From positions 2,108,001 to 2,172,000 of the forward strand of contig NZ_JAOEGC010000002.1 of assembly GCF_031801495.1 (NCBI RefSeq): a stretch of DNA of 64,000 nucleotides, written 5' to 3'. This stretch comes from Agrobacterium tumefaciens_K. GTDB taxonomy: Bacteria > Pseudomonadota > Alphaproteobacteria > Rhizobiales > Rhizobiaceae. Below the pieces are notes generated by a model, which ran no database searches, had not been told where the DNA came from, and was given only the letters and a program-made list of their open reading frames with translations. Of this stretch, positions 45,035-53,640 are shown in pieces. Each line of letters starts with the position of its first letter. Position 1 is the first letter of the stretch. The position numbers were made by a program, and so were the translations under genes.

Positions 45035-46075
45035 ATGCAGTACAAAATTTTCGGACGCACGGGACTTCGTGTTTCAACGCTTGCACTTGGTACAGGGAAT
45101 TTTGGTACTCGATGGGGCCATGGGGCTGACCGAGACGAAGCCAGGCGAATATACGAAGCGTATCGAGCTGCCGGCGGAAATTTCATAGATACAGCGAACA
45201 ACTACCAGTTCGGGGAATCCGAAACTCTGGTTGGGGAATTCATTACCTCAGATCGGGACAACATTGTTCTGGCAACCAAATATTCGCTGCCCGATGCGCC
45301 TGATGCCGGTCTCCAAATGACTGGTAACAGTCGTAGAACAATGGTCCGCTCTGTTGAAGCAAGCCTGAAACGACTGGGCACCGATGCGATCGACCTCCTG
45401 TGGGTTCACATGCCCGACGGGGTTACACCGATTGAGGAAATCGCACGCGGGCTGGATGATCTCGTGCGCTCAGGAAAAATCATTTATGCAGGACTATCGG
45501 ACTTTCCTGCTTGGCGAATTTCTGCTGCGGCAACGCTCGCCGAAATGCGTGGTTGGGCAGGAATATCAGCCGTGCAGTTGGAATACAGTCTGGTAGAACG
45601 CAGCGCGGAGCGCGAGCTGCTGCCCATGAGCGACGCTTTCGATTTGGGTGTCGTCGGTTGGTCGCCATTGGGAGGTGGCCTTTTGACCGGCAAGTACCGC
45701 CGCGGTGAAAGCGGGCGAGCACAAGGACTTGGAGTCCTGACACACGACGAAAGCGATGCACGCAAGACCGCAACTGTCGACGCCCTGCTCTCATTGGCCG
45801 ATCAAATCGGCGTCTCACCAGGGCAGATTGCCATTGCTTGGGTAAAGACAAAAGGCGTGCTGCCAATTATTGGGCCACGCACAGCTGCACAAATCGATGA
45901 CAACGTTGGTGCCGACACTCTCACGCTCGAGCCCGATCAGATTTTGCAACTCGATGCGGCTAGCTCCATCGACCTTGGATTTCCTCATCAAATGCTCGCA
46001 GATACCGCAAACATCTCCCTTTTGAGCGCCGGAATGGCTGATCGCATTCGACCTCTCCGCCATCCGGTACGATAA
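45035..46075 (+). CDS. Aldo/keto reductase
   Basis: The 346-residue protein has the TIM-barrel aldo/keto reductase layout: NFIDTANNYQFGESETLVGE with the catalytic Asp and Tyr, the lysine in LATKYSL and a substrate histidine in LLWVHMPDG. The C-terminal GIRP-like IGPRTAAQIDDNVGADTL binds NADPH. Most relatives are YccK/YghZ-like reductases of aldehydes and ketones. It heads a two-gene unit with the QorB-like protein, 23 bases apart, controlled by the divergent GlxA-type gene by inference. Confidence 0.92.
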   Translation: MQYKIFGRTGLRVSTLALGTGNFGTRWGHGADRDEARRIYEAYRAAGGNFIDTANNYQFGESETLVGEFITSDRDNIVLATKYSLPDAPDAGLQMTGNSRRTMVRSVEASLKRLGTDAIDLLWVHMPDGVTPIEEIARGLDDLVRSGKIIYAGLSDFPAWRISAAATLAEMRGWAGISAVQLEYSLVERSAERELLPMSDAFDLGVVGWSPLGGGLLTGKYRRGESGRAQGLGVLTHDESDARKTATVDALLSLADQIGVSPGQIAIAWVKTKGVLPIIGPRTAAQIDDNVGADTLTLEPDQILQLDAASSIDLGFPHQMLADTANISLLSAGMADRIRPLRHPVR

Positions 46076-46098
46076 TCAAAGCTAACAAGGATATTGTC

Positions 46099-46965
46099 AT
46101 GACAACAATTCTCGTTACAGGCTCCACCGGAGAACTGGGCCGGATGAGTATATCGGCGCTTTTGAAGCGCGATACTGGAGCCCAAATTGTGGGGCTCGCC
46201 AGAGATCCGGCAAAAGCAATAGACCTTTCCGACATGGGTGTCGAAATCCGTCAGGGCGACTACGGCGACAAGGCCTCGTTGAGTGCAGCGATGCACGGAG
46301 TAGACAAACTCCTTATGATTTCAACCGCGATGTTTCAGGACACGAAAACTCAGCATCGCAACATAATTGATGCAGCCCGTACAGCTGGGGTGAAACACAT
46401 CGTTTACACCGGCATTCAGCGCCAAGAGGGCTCGGGATTTGCTATCGACATGGTGACGGAGACAGACCGCGTCACGGAAGAGGCGCTTGAGGAAGCCGGG
46501 CTGGATTGGACCATTTTACGCAATAGCCTTTACCTGGACTCGTTGCCACTCATTTTCGGCTCTCAGGTGGAAAGTAAAGGTATATTGGCGCCAGCAGGTA
46601 CTGCACGGGCGGCCCTGGGTCTGAAAGCCGACTTCGCAGAGGCAAACGCCGCAGTTCTTACATCTGGTGGCCATGAGGGAAAAATTTATACCTTGGGTGC
46701 TTCCCGTGCCGGTTCATTGTCCGAAATGGCCGCGGTGCTCAGTGGGATCTACGGCAAGAATATTACCTATAGCGAGGTCAGCAGAGCCGACTTTGTTGCG
46801 GAGCGCGTATCCGAAGGAGTGCCCGACTTCGTCGCTGATTTCCTTGGCCAGTGGGCCGAAGCCATCGGTGCGGGAGAGTTTTCCGAGGTCACCGGCGACC
46901 TGGAACGCCTAATTGGGCGCAAGCCGACCGATTTCGAGGAGGGCTTGAAAAAGATATATGCGTAG
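46099..46965 (+). CDS. NmrA-like/QorB-like NAD(P)-binding protein
   Basis: The 288-residue protein has an atypical SDR fold with the nucleotide motif ILVTGSTGELGRMSISALL at the N-terminus, then LLMISTAMFQDTKTQHRNII and HIVYTGIQRQEGSGFAI. This matches the QorB/NmrA branch, which includes NADPH-dependent quinone reductases and redox sensors without catalytic tyrosine. Its likely role is reduction of quinones or sensing NADPH, together with the upstream aldo/keto reductase. Confidence 0.87.
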   Translation: MTTILVTGSTGELGRMSISALLKRDTGAQIVGLARDPAKAIDLSDMGVEIRQGDYGDKASLSAAMHGVDKLLMISTAMFQDTKTQHRNIIDAARTAGVKHIVYTGIQRQEGSGFAIDMVTETDRVTEEALEEAGLDWTILRNSLYLDSLPLIFGSQVESKGILAPAGTARAALGLKADFAEANAAVLTSGGHEGKIYTLGASRAGSLSEMAAVLSGIYGKNITYSEVSRADFVAERVSEGVPDFVADFLGQWAEAIGAGEFSEVTGDLERLIGRKPTDFEEGLKKIYA

Positions 46966-47123
46966 TGACGATGAGGCAAAGAATGTAGCGAATTAACTCG
47001 TGTATTTAACGTGGTATCCGCTTTGGCCAAAGCTGACATATCCGCAATGAACTCTTCGCTCGCCTTTTTGGCAGACGGCTATATCCGGGAAACAAGTTCA
47101 ACGGTTTCGCAAAGGATCACGGC

Positions 47124-47375
47124 ATGTCTCACCTCAAGGCTCTTTAGCTCGCCTCCGCAGTCTCCATCGCCTCGTCCGCCGATACCCTCCATAAAGTCCG
47201 CTTCGGCACCGATTGGCTCGCCGAGGCCGATCATGGCGGCGTTTATCATACCGTCGTCGACGACACCTATGCCAAATACGGCCTCGACGTTGAAATTCAA
47301 AAAGGGCGGCCCCGGTACACAGAAGCGCGCCCTTTTCCTAACCGGCGAGGGTTTTACAACGGACGTTGACAACAG
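47124..47375 (+). pseudogene. Decayed NMT1/THI5-type ABC binding protein
   Basis: The reading frame starts with MSHLKAL, meets a TAG at 47145 inside the signal peptide, then reads KVRFGTDWLAEADHGGVYHT and KYGLDVEIQKG, recognisable as the start of an NMT1/THI5-like ABC-transporter binding protein (typical form: KVTFGTNWLAQAEHGGFY). After about 47300 the match continues in another frame as KKGGPGTQKRALFLTGEGF. The rest of the gene is missing. A nonsense codon, a frameshift and truncation show it is a dead remnant, probably of a transporter for an aromatic or pyrimidine-like compound. Confidence 0.8.
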
Positions 47376-47411
47376 TCCGCACGCCTGGCGCCGATCGCCT
47401 TGCCTCGAGTG

Positions 47412-48605
47412 TCAATACGGTTTGCTGGTTGAGGCGATGAGCCATGCGGTCAGCAATGCACTTGCAGCACCGAGCCAGAGAGCACTCGGCACACCGAAAT
47501 TGTCGACCGCGAGGCCGCCTACCAGTGCGCCAAGCCCGATCGCCAGTTGCGCGATTGACACGAAGAGCGCGGCGATGCTTTCCAGCCGGTCGGGCGCGGA
47601 GGTGAACAGGAAGGTTTGCATGGCGATCGGCAGCATGCCGAAACCGAACCCCCAGGCGACAACCCAGGCGACTGCGGCAAGCGTGTTGCCACCGGCCAAC
47701 AACAATCCCGCAACAGACAAGGCGATCAGAAAAGCAGTGCCGGCAAGGGCAAAAACGAAGTTCCGGCCAGCAGCCCAGCCCCCGAACAGGTTTCCGGCGA
47801 ACCCCGCCGCGCCATAACCGAGCAGCACCATGCTGAGTGTGCCCGTATCAATCCCGGTTGCGCCGATGAGGAAGGGAGTAATGTAGGTATAGGCCGCGAA
47901 CTGCCCGACGAAGATGAGCACGGCTGCCGTCAGGCCGATCTGGACTCGTTGCAATCGCAACACGTCTGGAACCTGTTTCAATCCCGACCCCTTCTGCGCC
48001 CGGATGGACGGCAGCAGAAACTGGAGCGCCGCCACGACAAGCAGTGCGACGCCCGACACAAGCAGGAATGCGGTGCGCCAGCCGAACAGGTCACCGATCA
48101 GGGCGCCTGCGGGAACCCCCGCGACAGTCCCCAGCGAAACACCGGAGAAGATCAAAGCCGTTGCACGCGGTCCTTCCGCGCCGGAGCGCAGACGCGGTCC
48201 GAGCGAGCCGCCGATCGTCCAGAAGCCGCCGACAGCGATACCGAGCAGCACCCGGCCGAACATCAACGCCGCAAAGCCGTGAGCGGTTGCCACGATGACG
48301 TTGGAGACGACGAGCAGCATCAGCAGCGCGACAAGCACGCGCTTGCGATCGAAACGTGCGACAAATCCGAGGGTCATCGGCGCGGCAAGTGCTGCGAGAA
48401 AGCCGGGTACGGTTACCATCAGTCCGGCCGTTCCCTCGCTGATGCCAAGGTCAGCCGCGATCAGCGGCAGAAGCCCGACGGGCAGGAATTCGGTGGTAAC
48501 AAGAGCGAAAGCGCCGATGCCGATGCTGGCGACTGCGGCCCACGAGGCGAGCGGTTTGCTGTCCGCGTGGCCTGCTGAAATAGTGCGGGAGACTGGCATG
48601 TCCAT
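47412..48605 (-). CDS. MFS exporter (AraJ/NepI-like)
   Basis: The 397-residue protein has 12 membrane helices and major-facilitator features: ALVTTEFLPVGLLPLIAADL at the first helix, FVARFDRKRVLVALLMLLVV loop and GRVLLGIAVGGFWTIGGSL. The family exports sugars, purine nucleosides and drugs. It forms a - strand group with the F420-reductase-like and SDR genes, 72 bases away, and is presumably co-regulated by the LysR gene at 50.2 kb. Confidence 0.9.
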   Translation of the reverse strand: MDMPVSRTISAGHADSKPLASWAAVASIGIGAFALVTTEFLPVGLLPLIAADLGISEGTAGLMVTVPGFLAALAAPMTLGFVARFDRKRVLVALLMLLVVSNVIVATAHGFAALMFGRVLLGIAVGGFWTIGGSLGPRLRSGAEGPRATALIFSGVSLGTVAGVPAGALIGDLFGWRTAFLLVSGVALLVVAALQFLLPSIRAQKGSGLKQVPDVLRLQRVQIGLTAAVLIFVGQFAAYTYITPFLIGATGIDTGTLSMVLLGYGAAGFAGNLFGGWAAGRNFVFALAGTAFLIALSVAGLLLAGGNTLAAVAWVVAWGFGFGMLPIAMQTFLFTSAPDRLESIAALFVSIAQLAIGLGALVGGLAVDNFGVPSALWLGAASALLTAWLIASTSKPY

Positions 48606-48677
48606 AGGAGGTTTCCTTTGGTGAAAAGCAGGGCAGACCGGAGAAGAAGGGTTGCTCTCCGGCTCGCCTGCGATGTT

Positions 48678-49277
48678 TTAACCGAACTTGACGAGGTTGA
48701 TGGCTGGTAGTGGGCCACCGGGGAACTGCACCAGTTTGCCGCCGACCGAGACCGGGCCGAGATCGATGCCGGTGAAGCCGAGTCTGGAGATCAGCGCACC
48801 GACTTCCGCCTTCGCGCGTGCGTCGTCACCGGAATAGAACAGGACGCGTGAGCCACCCTCGGCTTTGGGATCGCCGGATAACAGGTGCGGTTGCAGATGA
48901 TTGAAGGCTTTGACGACGCGGGCGCCGGGAACGAGATCGGCGAAGATCTCGGTGGAAAGACGACCGTTTAGTTCGGCCGGTTTGAACAGCGGCGCTTCGA
49001 TAGGATTGTTGGCGTCGATGACGATGCGGCCGCCGAAGTCCGGCAGACTGGCGAGCGCCTTCGGCAGCTTCGACCAGTTGACGGCGACCAGCACGATGTC
49101 GGCGCTGGCCGCTTCTTCAAGTGTGCCCGCCCTGATGAAAGGCTTCAGTTCCGTTTCGAGGGCGGCAAGCGAGGCCGGGCCGCGGCTGTTGGCGATGGTT
49201 GCGGACATGCTGTTGCGAGCAAGCGCGCGGGCGAAGGCCGAGCCGATATTGCCGACTCCAATGATACCGATGGACAT
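48678..49277 (-). CDS. NADP-oxidoreductase, F420-reductase-like
   Basis: The 199-residue protein opens with SIGIIGVGNIGSAFARALA, the NADP-binding motif of coenzyme F420-dependent NADP reductases and related proteins, followed by IVIDANNPIE and the RVVKAFNHLQPHLLSGDP helix. Rhizobia do not make F420, so it is a related NADP-dependent reductase of unknown substrate. The start at 49277 (MSIGIIGVG) has AAGGAG upstream; a longer frame to 49319 is rejected. Confidence 0.86.
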   Translation of the reverse strand: MSIGIIGVGNIGSAFARALARNSMSATIANSRGPASLAALETELKPFIRAGTLEEAASADIVLVAVNWSKLPKALASLPDFGGRIVIDANNPIEAPLFKPAELNGRLSTEIFADLVPGARVVKAFNHLQPHLLSGDPKAEGGSRVLFYSGDDARAKAEVGALISRLGFTGIDLGPVSVGGKLVQFPGGPLPAINLVKFG

Positions 49278-49337
49278 GCTGGTTCTCCTTTGAAGTAGGG
49301 GGAAGTGGCGCTCCGACATCGTAGCGCCGGAGGCAGA

Positions 49338-50090
49338 TCAGGCGGTGAAGCCACCGTCAGCGAGGATGTCAGCGCCGGTCACGAAGGCGGCTTCGGCGCT
49401 TGCGAGATAGGCGACGACGCTGGCGATCTCGTAGTCCTTGCCATAGCGGCCGATTGCCATGCCGGGACCGACGATCTTGGAGACCGGACCGCCATCGGGG
49501 TTCATGTCGGTATCGGTCGGGCCGGGATGCACGGTGTTGACGGTAATGCCCTTCGGCCCGAGGTCACGCACCAGGCTGCGATTGAAGCCTGCAACCGCGC
49601 CCTTGGTCAGCGTATAGAGCGAGGCTGTCGGGAAGGCGGCATAGCGGGTCATGGACGAGCCGATGTGGACGATGCGTCCACCGGACTTCATGCGACGAGC
49701 GGCTTCCTGCGTGGCAACGAAGACGCCGGTGACGTTGACGGCGATCATCCGCTCGTAGTCCTCGAACTTGATCTCGTCGATCGGCCCGCCAAGCGCGATA
49801 CCGGCATTGTTGACGAGGATGTCGATCGAACCGAAGGTTTCTTCCGTCTTGGCGACTGCGGCGCGGACGGCGGCCGGATCGCCGGCATCGGCCTGGATCG
49901 CAATGGCGCGGCCACCGGCTGCTTCGATTTCGGTCACCACGGCGGCCGCCTTGTCCGGCGAGGCGCTATAGGTGATGGCGACAGCTGCGCCATCGGCGGC
50001 GAGACGCTTGGCAATTGCCGCGCCGATGGAGCGCGACCCGCCGGTTACGAGGGCAGTCTTGCCGGTCAGGCGATGGGTAATACTGGTCAT
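49338..50090 (-). CDS. Short-chain dehydrogenase/reductase
   Basis: The 250-residue protein is a classical SDR with TALVTGGSRSIGAAIAKRLA, the NNAG motif in DILVNNAGIAL, the catalytic YTLTKGAVAG (Tyr and Lys) and the late GAKG-like PKGITVNTVHPGPTDTDMN. Closest relatives reduce 3-oxoacyl groups or 2,3-dihydroxy compounds. The ATG at 50090 has GGAG 8 bases upstream, so the GTG at 50099 is not used. It is divergent from the LysR gene, which likely controls the group. Confidence 0.91.
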   Translation of the reverse strand: MTSITHRLTGKTALVTGGSRSIGAAIAKRLAADGAAVAITYSASPDKAAAVVTEIEAAGGRAIAIQADAGDPAAVRAAVAKTEETFGSIDILVNNAGIALGGPIDEIKFEDYERMIAVNVTGVFVATQEAARRMKSGGRIVHIGSSMTRYAAFPTASLYTLTKGAVAGFNRSLVRDLGPKGITVNTVHPGPTDTDMNPDGGPVSKIVGPGMAIGRYGKDYEIASVVAYLASAEAAFVTGADILADGGFTA

Positions 50091-50197
50091 TGTCTTCACT
50101 CCGTTTGTGGTTTCGATGGAGCAAAGATGGCCGGTTTATTTCGTTTTGATTAGCTGGTAATGTCTTGTTCTTGTTTCAAGCAATCGTTGAAAGACAT

Positions 50198-51127
50198 ATG
50201 GAGACACTGGCCAATCTGGAAAGCTTCGTCAAAAGCGCCGAGACTTCTAGTTTTTCGGAGGCTGCGCGGCGCATGGCCCTGACGCCGGCTGCCGTTAGTC
50301 GCAACGTGGCGATGCTGGAAAGAAATCTCGGCGTGAGATTGTTCCAGCGATCGACCCGCAAACTTGTATTGACCGAGGCGGGCGAACGTTTCTTCCAGTC
50401 GATCCGAGGGAATCTCGACGCCCTGCAAACGGCGATCATTGATGTTTCATCCGGCGTGTCCGAGCCGGCCGGCGTGCTGAAAGTCAGCCTTAGCCCTACT
50501 TTCGGCGTCACGCATATTCTACCGCTGCTACCGGAGTTGCTACAACGATACCCGCTCATCCGCCCGGAATGGCATTTTGAGAACCGCCCGGTTGATCTAG
50601 TTGCAGAAGGCTATGACGTGGCAATCGGCGGGGGCTTTGATCTTGCACCAGGCATCGTTGCCCGAACGTTGGCGCCCGCCCACATCATTGCCGTAGCGTC
50701 CCCTGCCTATATGGCTAAGCGCACACCACCAGCCGATCCCGCCCAGCTCTCACAATTCGAGGGGATCGTCATGCGTTCGCTCCGGACTGGCCGCATCCGA
50801 CATTGGGCAATGCGGAATGCCGCAGGTGCCGAAATGATCGCGACGTTACCCGAAATGATCGTCGTCAACGACCCGGCCGCAATGCGCGAAGCGGCAAAGC
50901 TCGGCCTCGGCGTGGCAATGCTTGCGATGCCCGACGTTTTACCGGAGCTTGAGAGCGGCAAACTCGTTCGCCTCCTGTCGCATTGGTATTCCGATGCTGG
51001 GGCGATTTCGCTTTATTATGCCTCGCGTACACACTTGCCGGCCAAAACGCGGGCATTTGTAGACCTTGTTGCAGATGCGTTCAAACGAGATCGGCTAGCC
51101 GAACGATTTGCCGGAAGCCTAGGATAA
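50198..51127 (+). CDS. LysR-family regulator (CrgA-like)
   Basis: The 309-residue protein has the helix-turn-helix SFSEAARRMALTPAAVSRNV and a LysR effector domain (PAGVLKVSLSPTFGVTHILP; GYDVAIGGGFDLAPGIVART). It is divergent from the SDR-F420-reductase-MFS group with 107 bases between starts, the usual arrangement for a LysR regulator and its target. METLANLES at 50198 is the start, with AAAG upstream; the earlier ATG at 50165 is not needed. Confidence 0.91.
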   Translation: METLANLESFVKSAETSSFSEAARRMALTPAAVSRNVAMLERNLGVRLFQRSTRKLVLTEAGERFFQSIRGNLDALQTAIIDVSSGVSEPAGVLKVSLSPTFGVTHILPLLPELLQRYPLIRPEWHFENRPVDLVAEGYDVAIGGGFDLAPGIVARTLAPAHIIAVASPAYMAKRTPPADPAQLSQFEGIVMRSLRTGRIRHWAMRNAAGAEMIATLPEMIVVNDPAAMREAAKLGLGVAMLAMPDVLPELESGKLVRLLSHWYSDAGAISLYYASRTHLPAKTRAFVDLVADAFKRDRLAERFAGSLG

Positions 51128-51605
51128 GCCTCTTTTGCAAACCGGTCTGTCGCAAGCATTTCAAGTGTTAAGCAGGTTTTGCGTGCGATATTCGCGACGA
51201 TTGCAGGATAAGCATTTTCACGATTATCGCAGCGCCCACCGCATGGAAAACGGGCCAGTTGCACCTTTCAAAATCCGTTCCTCGAAAATCTTCTCGATTG
51301 CGACCCTTACCGCGCGCACATGCACCGGCATGTCATCCCGAATCTCGCAAATCTCGGCAACGGTCACCTGCGAGGCACGGTGTTAGAGGTTCGAATCCAA
51401 TCCGGACCGCTTATTTCAGATAAAATATTGTTTTTTAAAAGTAAATCAGGCGATTTAACGGCCTGTGTGCTACGAACAAAAGGACAAATCGAACAGAGGT
51501 TCGAGAGGGTTCGCAACCCCATGCGGTGATGCTCTTCAACGAGGCCAGTGGCAGCATCACGAACAGGCGGCTTTGAAACTCACGTCGGCAATTTTGTGAT
51601 CCTGG
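51128..51605. other. Noncoding region with tRNA-like fragment
   Basis: No gene is seen in these 478 bases. At 51387-51398 the sequence AGGTTCGAATCC matches 12 bases of the T-arm of tRNA-Arg at 43733-43744, followed by a related CCGG block, but the T-stem does not pair. This may be a damaged attachment site or a tRNA remnant. Confidence 0.35.
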
Positions 51606-51968
51606 CTAATCCGCGAAGCCGACCACTCCACTGGGCGGGCGGTCAAAGATTGATCCGGCAAGCAAGCGGATGCTTTCAGGATCTGCGCATCCCGAAATGC
51701 TGAACGGATTGGCGAAACTCAGCGACAGGATATTGTTCTCAAGGAGTGGTCGGGAACCGTCGACTGGACGCTTTTTTCGAAGGGGGGTTGAGAGAGGGGG
51801 CAATGCCGCCTCCTGAGCTTCGCGCAGCAGTCGAAGACGTTGCGTCTTTTCCGCACGTTGAGCAGTCTCGACCGCGATGATCTGCTTGGCAGCGCTATGG
51901 GTTACTGAAGCTTTATTTTGAGTCGTCGGTTTATCAGGCTTGAAAAATGCCTCTTTCGTGATCGCCAT
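51606..51968 (-). CDS. Small conserved rhizobial protein
   Basis: From the ATG at 51968, preceded by AAGGAGGTCGCC, the product is 120 residues and starts MAITKEAFFKPDKPTTQNKA. The first 55 residues, with AAKQIIAVETAQRAEKTQRL and an alpha-helical RLLREAQEA, resemble a recurring rhizobial family of unknown function. The second half (from LPPLSTPLRKK) is less typical and might result from a shifted reading frame. It lies in a run of small - strand genes. Confidence 0.6.
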   Translation of the reverse strand: MAITKEAFFKPDKPTTQNKASVTHSAAKQIIAVETAQRAEKTQRLRLLREAQEAALPPLSTPLRKKRPVDGSRPLLENNILSLSFANPFSISGCADPESIRLLAGSIFDRPPSGVVGFAD

Positions 51969-52051
51969 GGCGACCTCCTTTCGGGACGGTATATGAACAG
52001 CAAGGGTGTGCAGGTGCCTCCCTCCGCGGCAAAAAGATGACGCAGGTGCCG

Positions 52052-52333
52052 TCAACCCTCGTCGTCCGGCTGCTCCTCAAGGGACGGGTCTTCGTGGACT
52101 TCCGCTCCCAATTGGTTCTCTATCTCATTTTGAGACTGTCCAAGGACCTGAAGAAGCGCTGAGTGCTCTGGTTTTCCAGCATGTTCTTCAAGAAAATCAG
52201 CAAGAGACGTACGCGTCTCATGCCCGCCGGATGGCGCATTGGCCTTGTGCACCACAGTCATTTGACCATCATCGACTTCCAGAAACCAGCGATCACCGTT
52301 GCTACTAACCGAAAATTCTTTAGTTTCGCTCAT
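52052..52333 (-). CDS. Small acidic hypothetical protein
   Basis: The 93-residue protein starts MSETKEFSVSSNGDRWFLEV, with a beta-rich first half and an acidic tail (NQLGAEVHEDPSLEEQ). It resembles short rhizobial proteins often next to cold-shock genes. I do not recognise a defined domain. The start at 52333 is used because the preceding 27 codons have no family features. Confidence 0.6.
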   Translation of the reverse strand: MSETKEFSVSSNGDRWFLEVDDGQMTVVHKANAPSGGHETRTSLADFLEEHAGKPEHSALLQVLGQSQNEIENQLGAEVHEDPSLEEQPDDEG

Positions 52334-52441
52334 CGATGTTCCCAATCTTTTATGAAGCCGTTTGGCAGTTTTCGATTCCGGGAAAGACGTGCACCGCACC
52401 TGGAAGCAATACAACTTTGAATGCGATCCCGGACGATGCGA

Positions 52442-52615
52442 TCAGCTCGACGGCAGCTCCTCGCAGTCTTTTAAAAACTGTGCGATAAGGTGCCGCGCAG
52501 CACGCATTCTGATCGACTGTTCTGTCGCATTGCTGAAGTTCCGCATTCCTGCATCGGCAAGCGCAGTATCCAGTCGTTCGAGTTCTTCGGCGGATGGTCT
52601 GGAGTTGAAAGACAT
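52442..52615 (-). CDS. Short helical protein (57 aa)
   Basis: This small frame encodes MSFNSRPSAEELERLDTALA and continues for 57 residues, ending in DCEELPSS. The protein is alpha-helical, rich in Arg, Glu and Ala, with AARHLIAQFLKDCEE near the end. GAGGTTGAG lies just before the ATG. Its codon use and position between two other small - strand genes support a real gene. I do not recognise its function. Confidence 0.6.
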   Translation of the reverse strand: MSFNSRPSAEELERLDTALADAGMRNFSNATEQSIRMRAARHLIAQFLKDCEELPSS

Positions 52616-52738
52616 CTCAACCTCTCAGTTCAATGTTATCCACTCCGAAACCTGGACGGAATGAACGTGTAGTGAGACACACTGCCGTTAGTCTCTGCGG
52701 AAGGTATGATGAGCGTTGCCCACGGCTCAAGACAACGG

Positions 52739-52975
52739 TCAACGTGGTCGAGCAACTTTCTTTGGAGCAGGAAGCAATCCCTCGCGCTGCATTTTCTTTT
52801 TCAACAGCTTGCGGTGGCGGCGAACGGACTCGGCCTCTTCGCGGATGCGCTTTTCGGATGGCTTTTCGTAGGCGCTGCGGGCCTTCATCTCGCGAAAGAC
52901 ACCTTCGCGCTGCAACTTCTTCTTCAGGACGCGAAGCGCCTGCTCAATGTTATTTTCCCGAACGATTACCTGCAA
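52739..52975 (-). CDS. rpsU: Ribosomal protein bS21 paralogue
   Basis: The 78-residue basic protein matches bacterial S21: VIVRENNIEQALRVLKKKLQ at the N-terminus, with REMKARSAYEKPSEKR and a lysine/arginine-rich helix after it. S21 binds the small subunit near the anti-Shine-Dalgarno region and helps start translation. Alphaproteobacteria often keep more than one copy, some expressed under stress. The cold-shock gene nearby suggests this copy is cold or stress related. Confidence 0.93.
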   Translation of the reverse strand: MQVIVRENNIEQALRVLKKKLQREGVFREMKARSAYEKPSEKRIREEAESVRRHRKLLKKKMQREGLLPAPKKVARPR

Positions 52976-52999
52976 AATCTCTCCTCGCCTGACGCTGTG

Positions 53000-53290
53000 C
53001 TATTTGCTGGTTCTGAGAGCGGACAAATCGATCCAGCTCTTACCTGTTTTTTGATGTACGGATGCCCGCGTCACCTCAATCACACGTGCCGTGGAGGCTT
53101 CGGTATCGATATCGTCTTCGTCGATGTTGCGATCGAAATTTTCACCATTAAGACGGACCCGATAGCGTGCAACGCCGTATGTGATCGGCAACACCGCGAG
53201 GATCTGGCCCGTTCCCTTCGGTTGCACACTGCCACGCGTGCGTGCTTTAAGAACGATCGTATCGCCGGTGGTATAATGGACGTTCAGCAT
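53000..53290 (-). CDS. Conserved hypothetical protein near csp
   Basis: The 96-residue protein begins MLNVHYTTGDTIVLKARTRG and is probably beta-rich, with TYGVARYRVRLNGENF in the middle. It is found next to cold-shock and S21 genes in other rhizobia as far as I can recall. There is no recognised domain. An SD-like GGAGGC precedes the ATG. The gap to rpsU is only 24 bases, so they may be co-transcribed. Confidence 0.6.
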   Translation of the reverse strand: MLNVHYTTGDTIVLKARTRGSVQPKGTGQILAVLPITYGVARYRVRLNGENFDRNIDEDDIDTEASTARVIEVTRASVHQKTGKSWIDLSALRTSK

Positions 53291-53307
53291 GAGAGCCTCC
53301 TGGCCCA

Positions 53308-53337
53308 GAAAAATAAAGGCCGGGCTTTACCCCGACC
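53308..53337 (-). terminator. Terminator downstream of cold-shock gene
   Basis: On the - strand GGTCGGG and CCCGGCC form a 7-base stem (one G-T pair) with a GTAAAG loop, followed by TTTATTTTT. It lies between csp and the next small gene. Confidence 0.75.
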
Positions 53338-53399
53338 TCTGATCGTCATCCACTCTTGCCGCCAGTACATCCGTGGTCGGCCGTGAGCAAATGACAAAT

Positions 53400-53609
53400 T
53401 TATGCCGCCTGAAGGTTGTCAGCCGAGCTTTTACCGGACTTGCGGTCCTGTACGATGTCGTAACGGACCTTCTGTCCATCAACGAGCGCGTTCAGGCCAG
53501 AACGTTCAACAGCCGAGATGTGGACGAAGATGTCCGTCGAGCCGTTATCAGGCTGAATGAAGCCGAAGCCTTTGGTTGAATTGAACCACTTTACGGTACC
53601 AGTGTTCAT
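53400..53609 (-). CDS. Cold-shock domain protein (CspA-like)
   Basis: The 69-residue protein is a single cold-shock domain that binds single-stranded RNA and DNA. RNP1 appears as KGFGFIQPD and RNP2 as DIFVHIS, with the usual SGLNALVDGQKVRYDIVQ (quoted in part). It starts at MNTGTVKWFN (53609), with AAAGGAAAT before it. A hairpin in its leader and a terminator behind it suggest separate control. Confidence 0.95.
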   Translation of the reverse strand: MNTGTVKWFNSTKGFGFIQPDNGSTDIFVHISAVERSGLNALVDGQKVRYDIVQDRKSGKSSADNLQAA

Positions 53610-53640
53610 AACGATTTCCTTTCGAAGCAATCGTTGTTGT

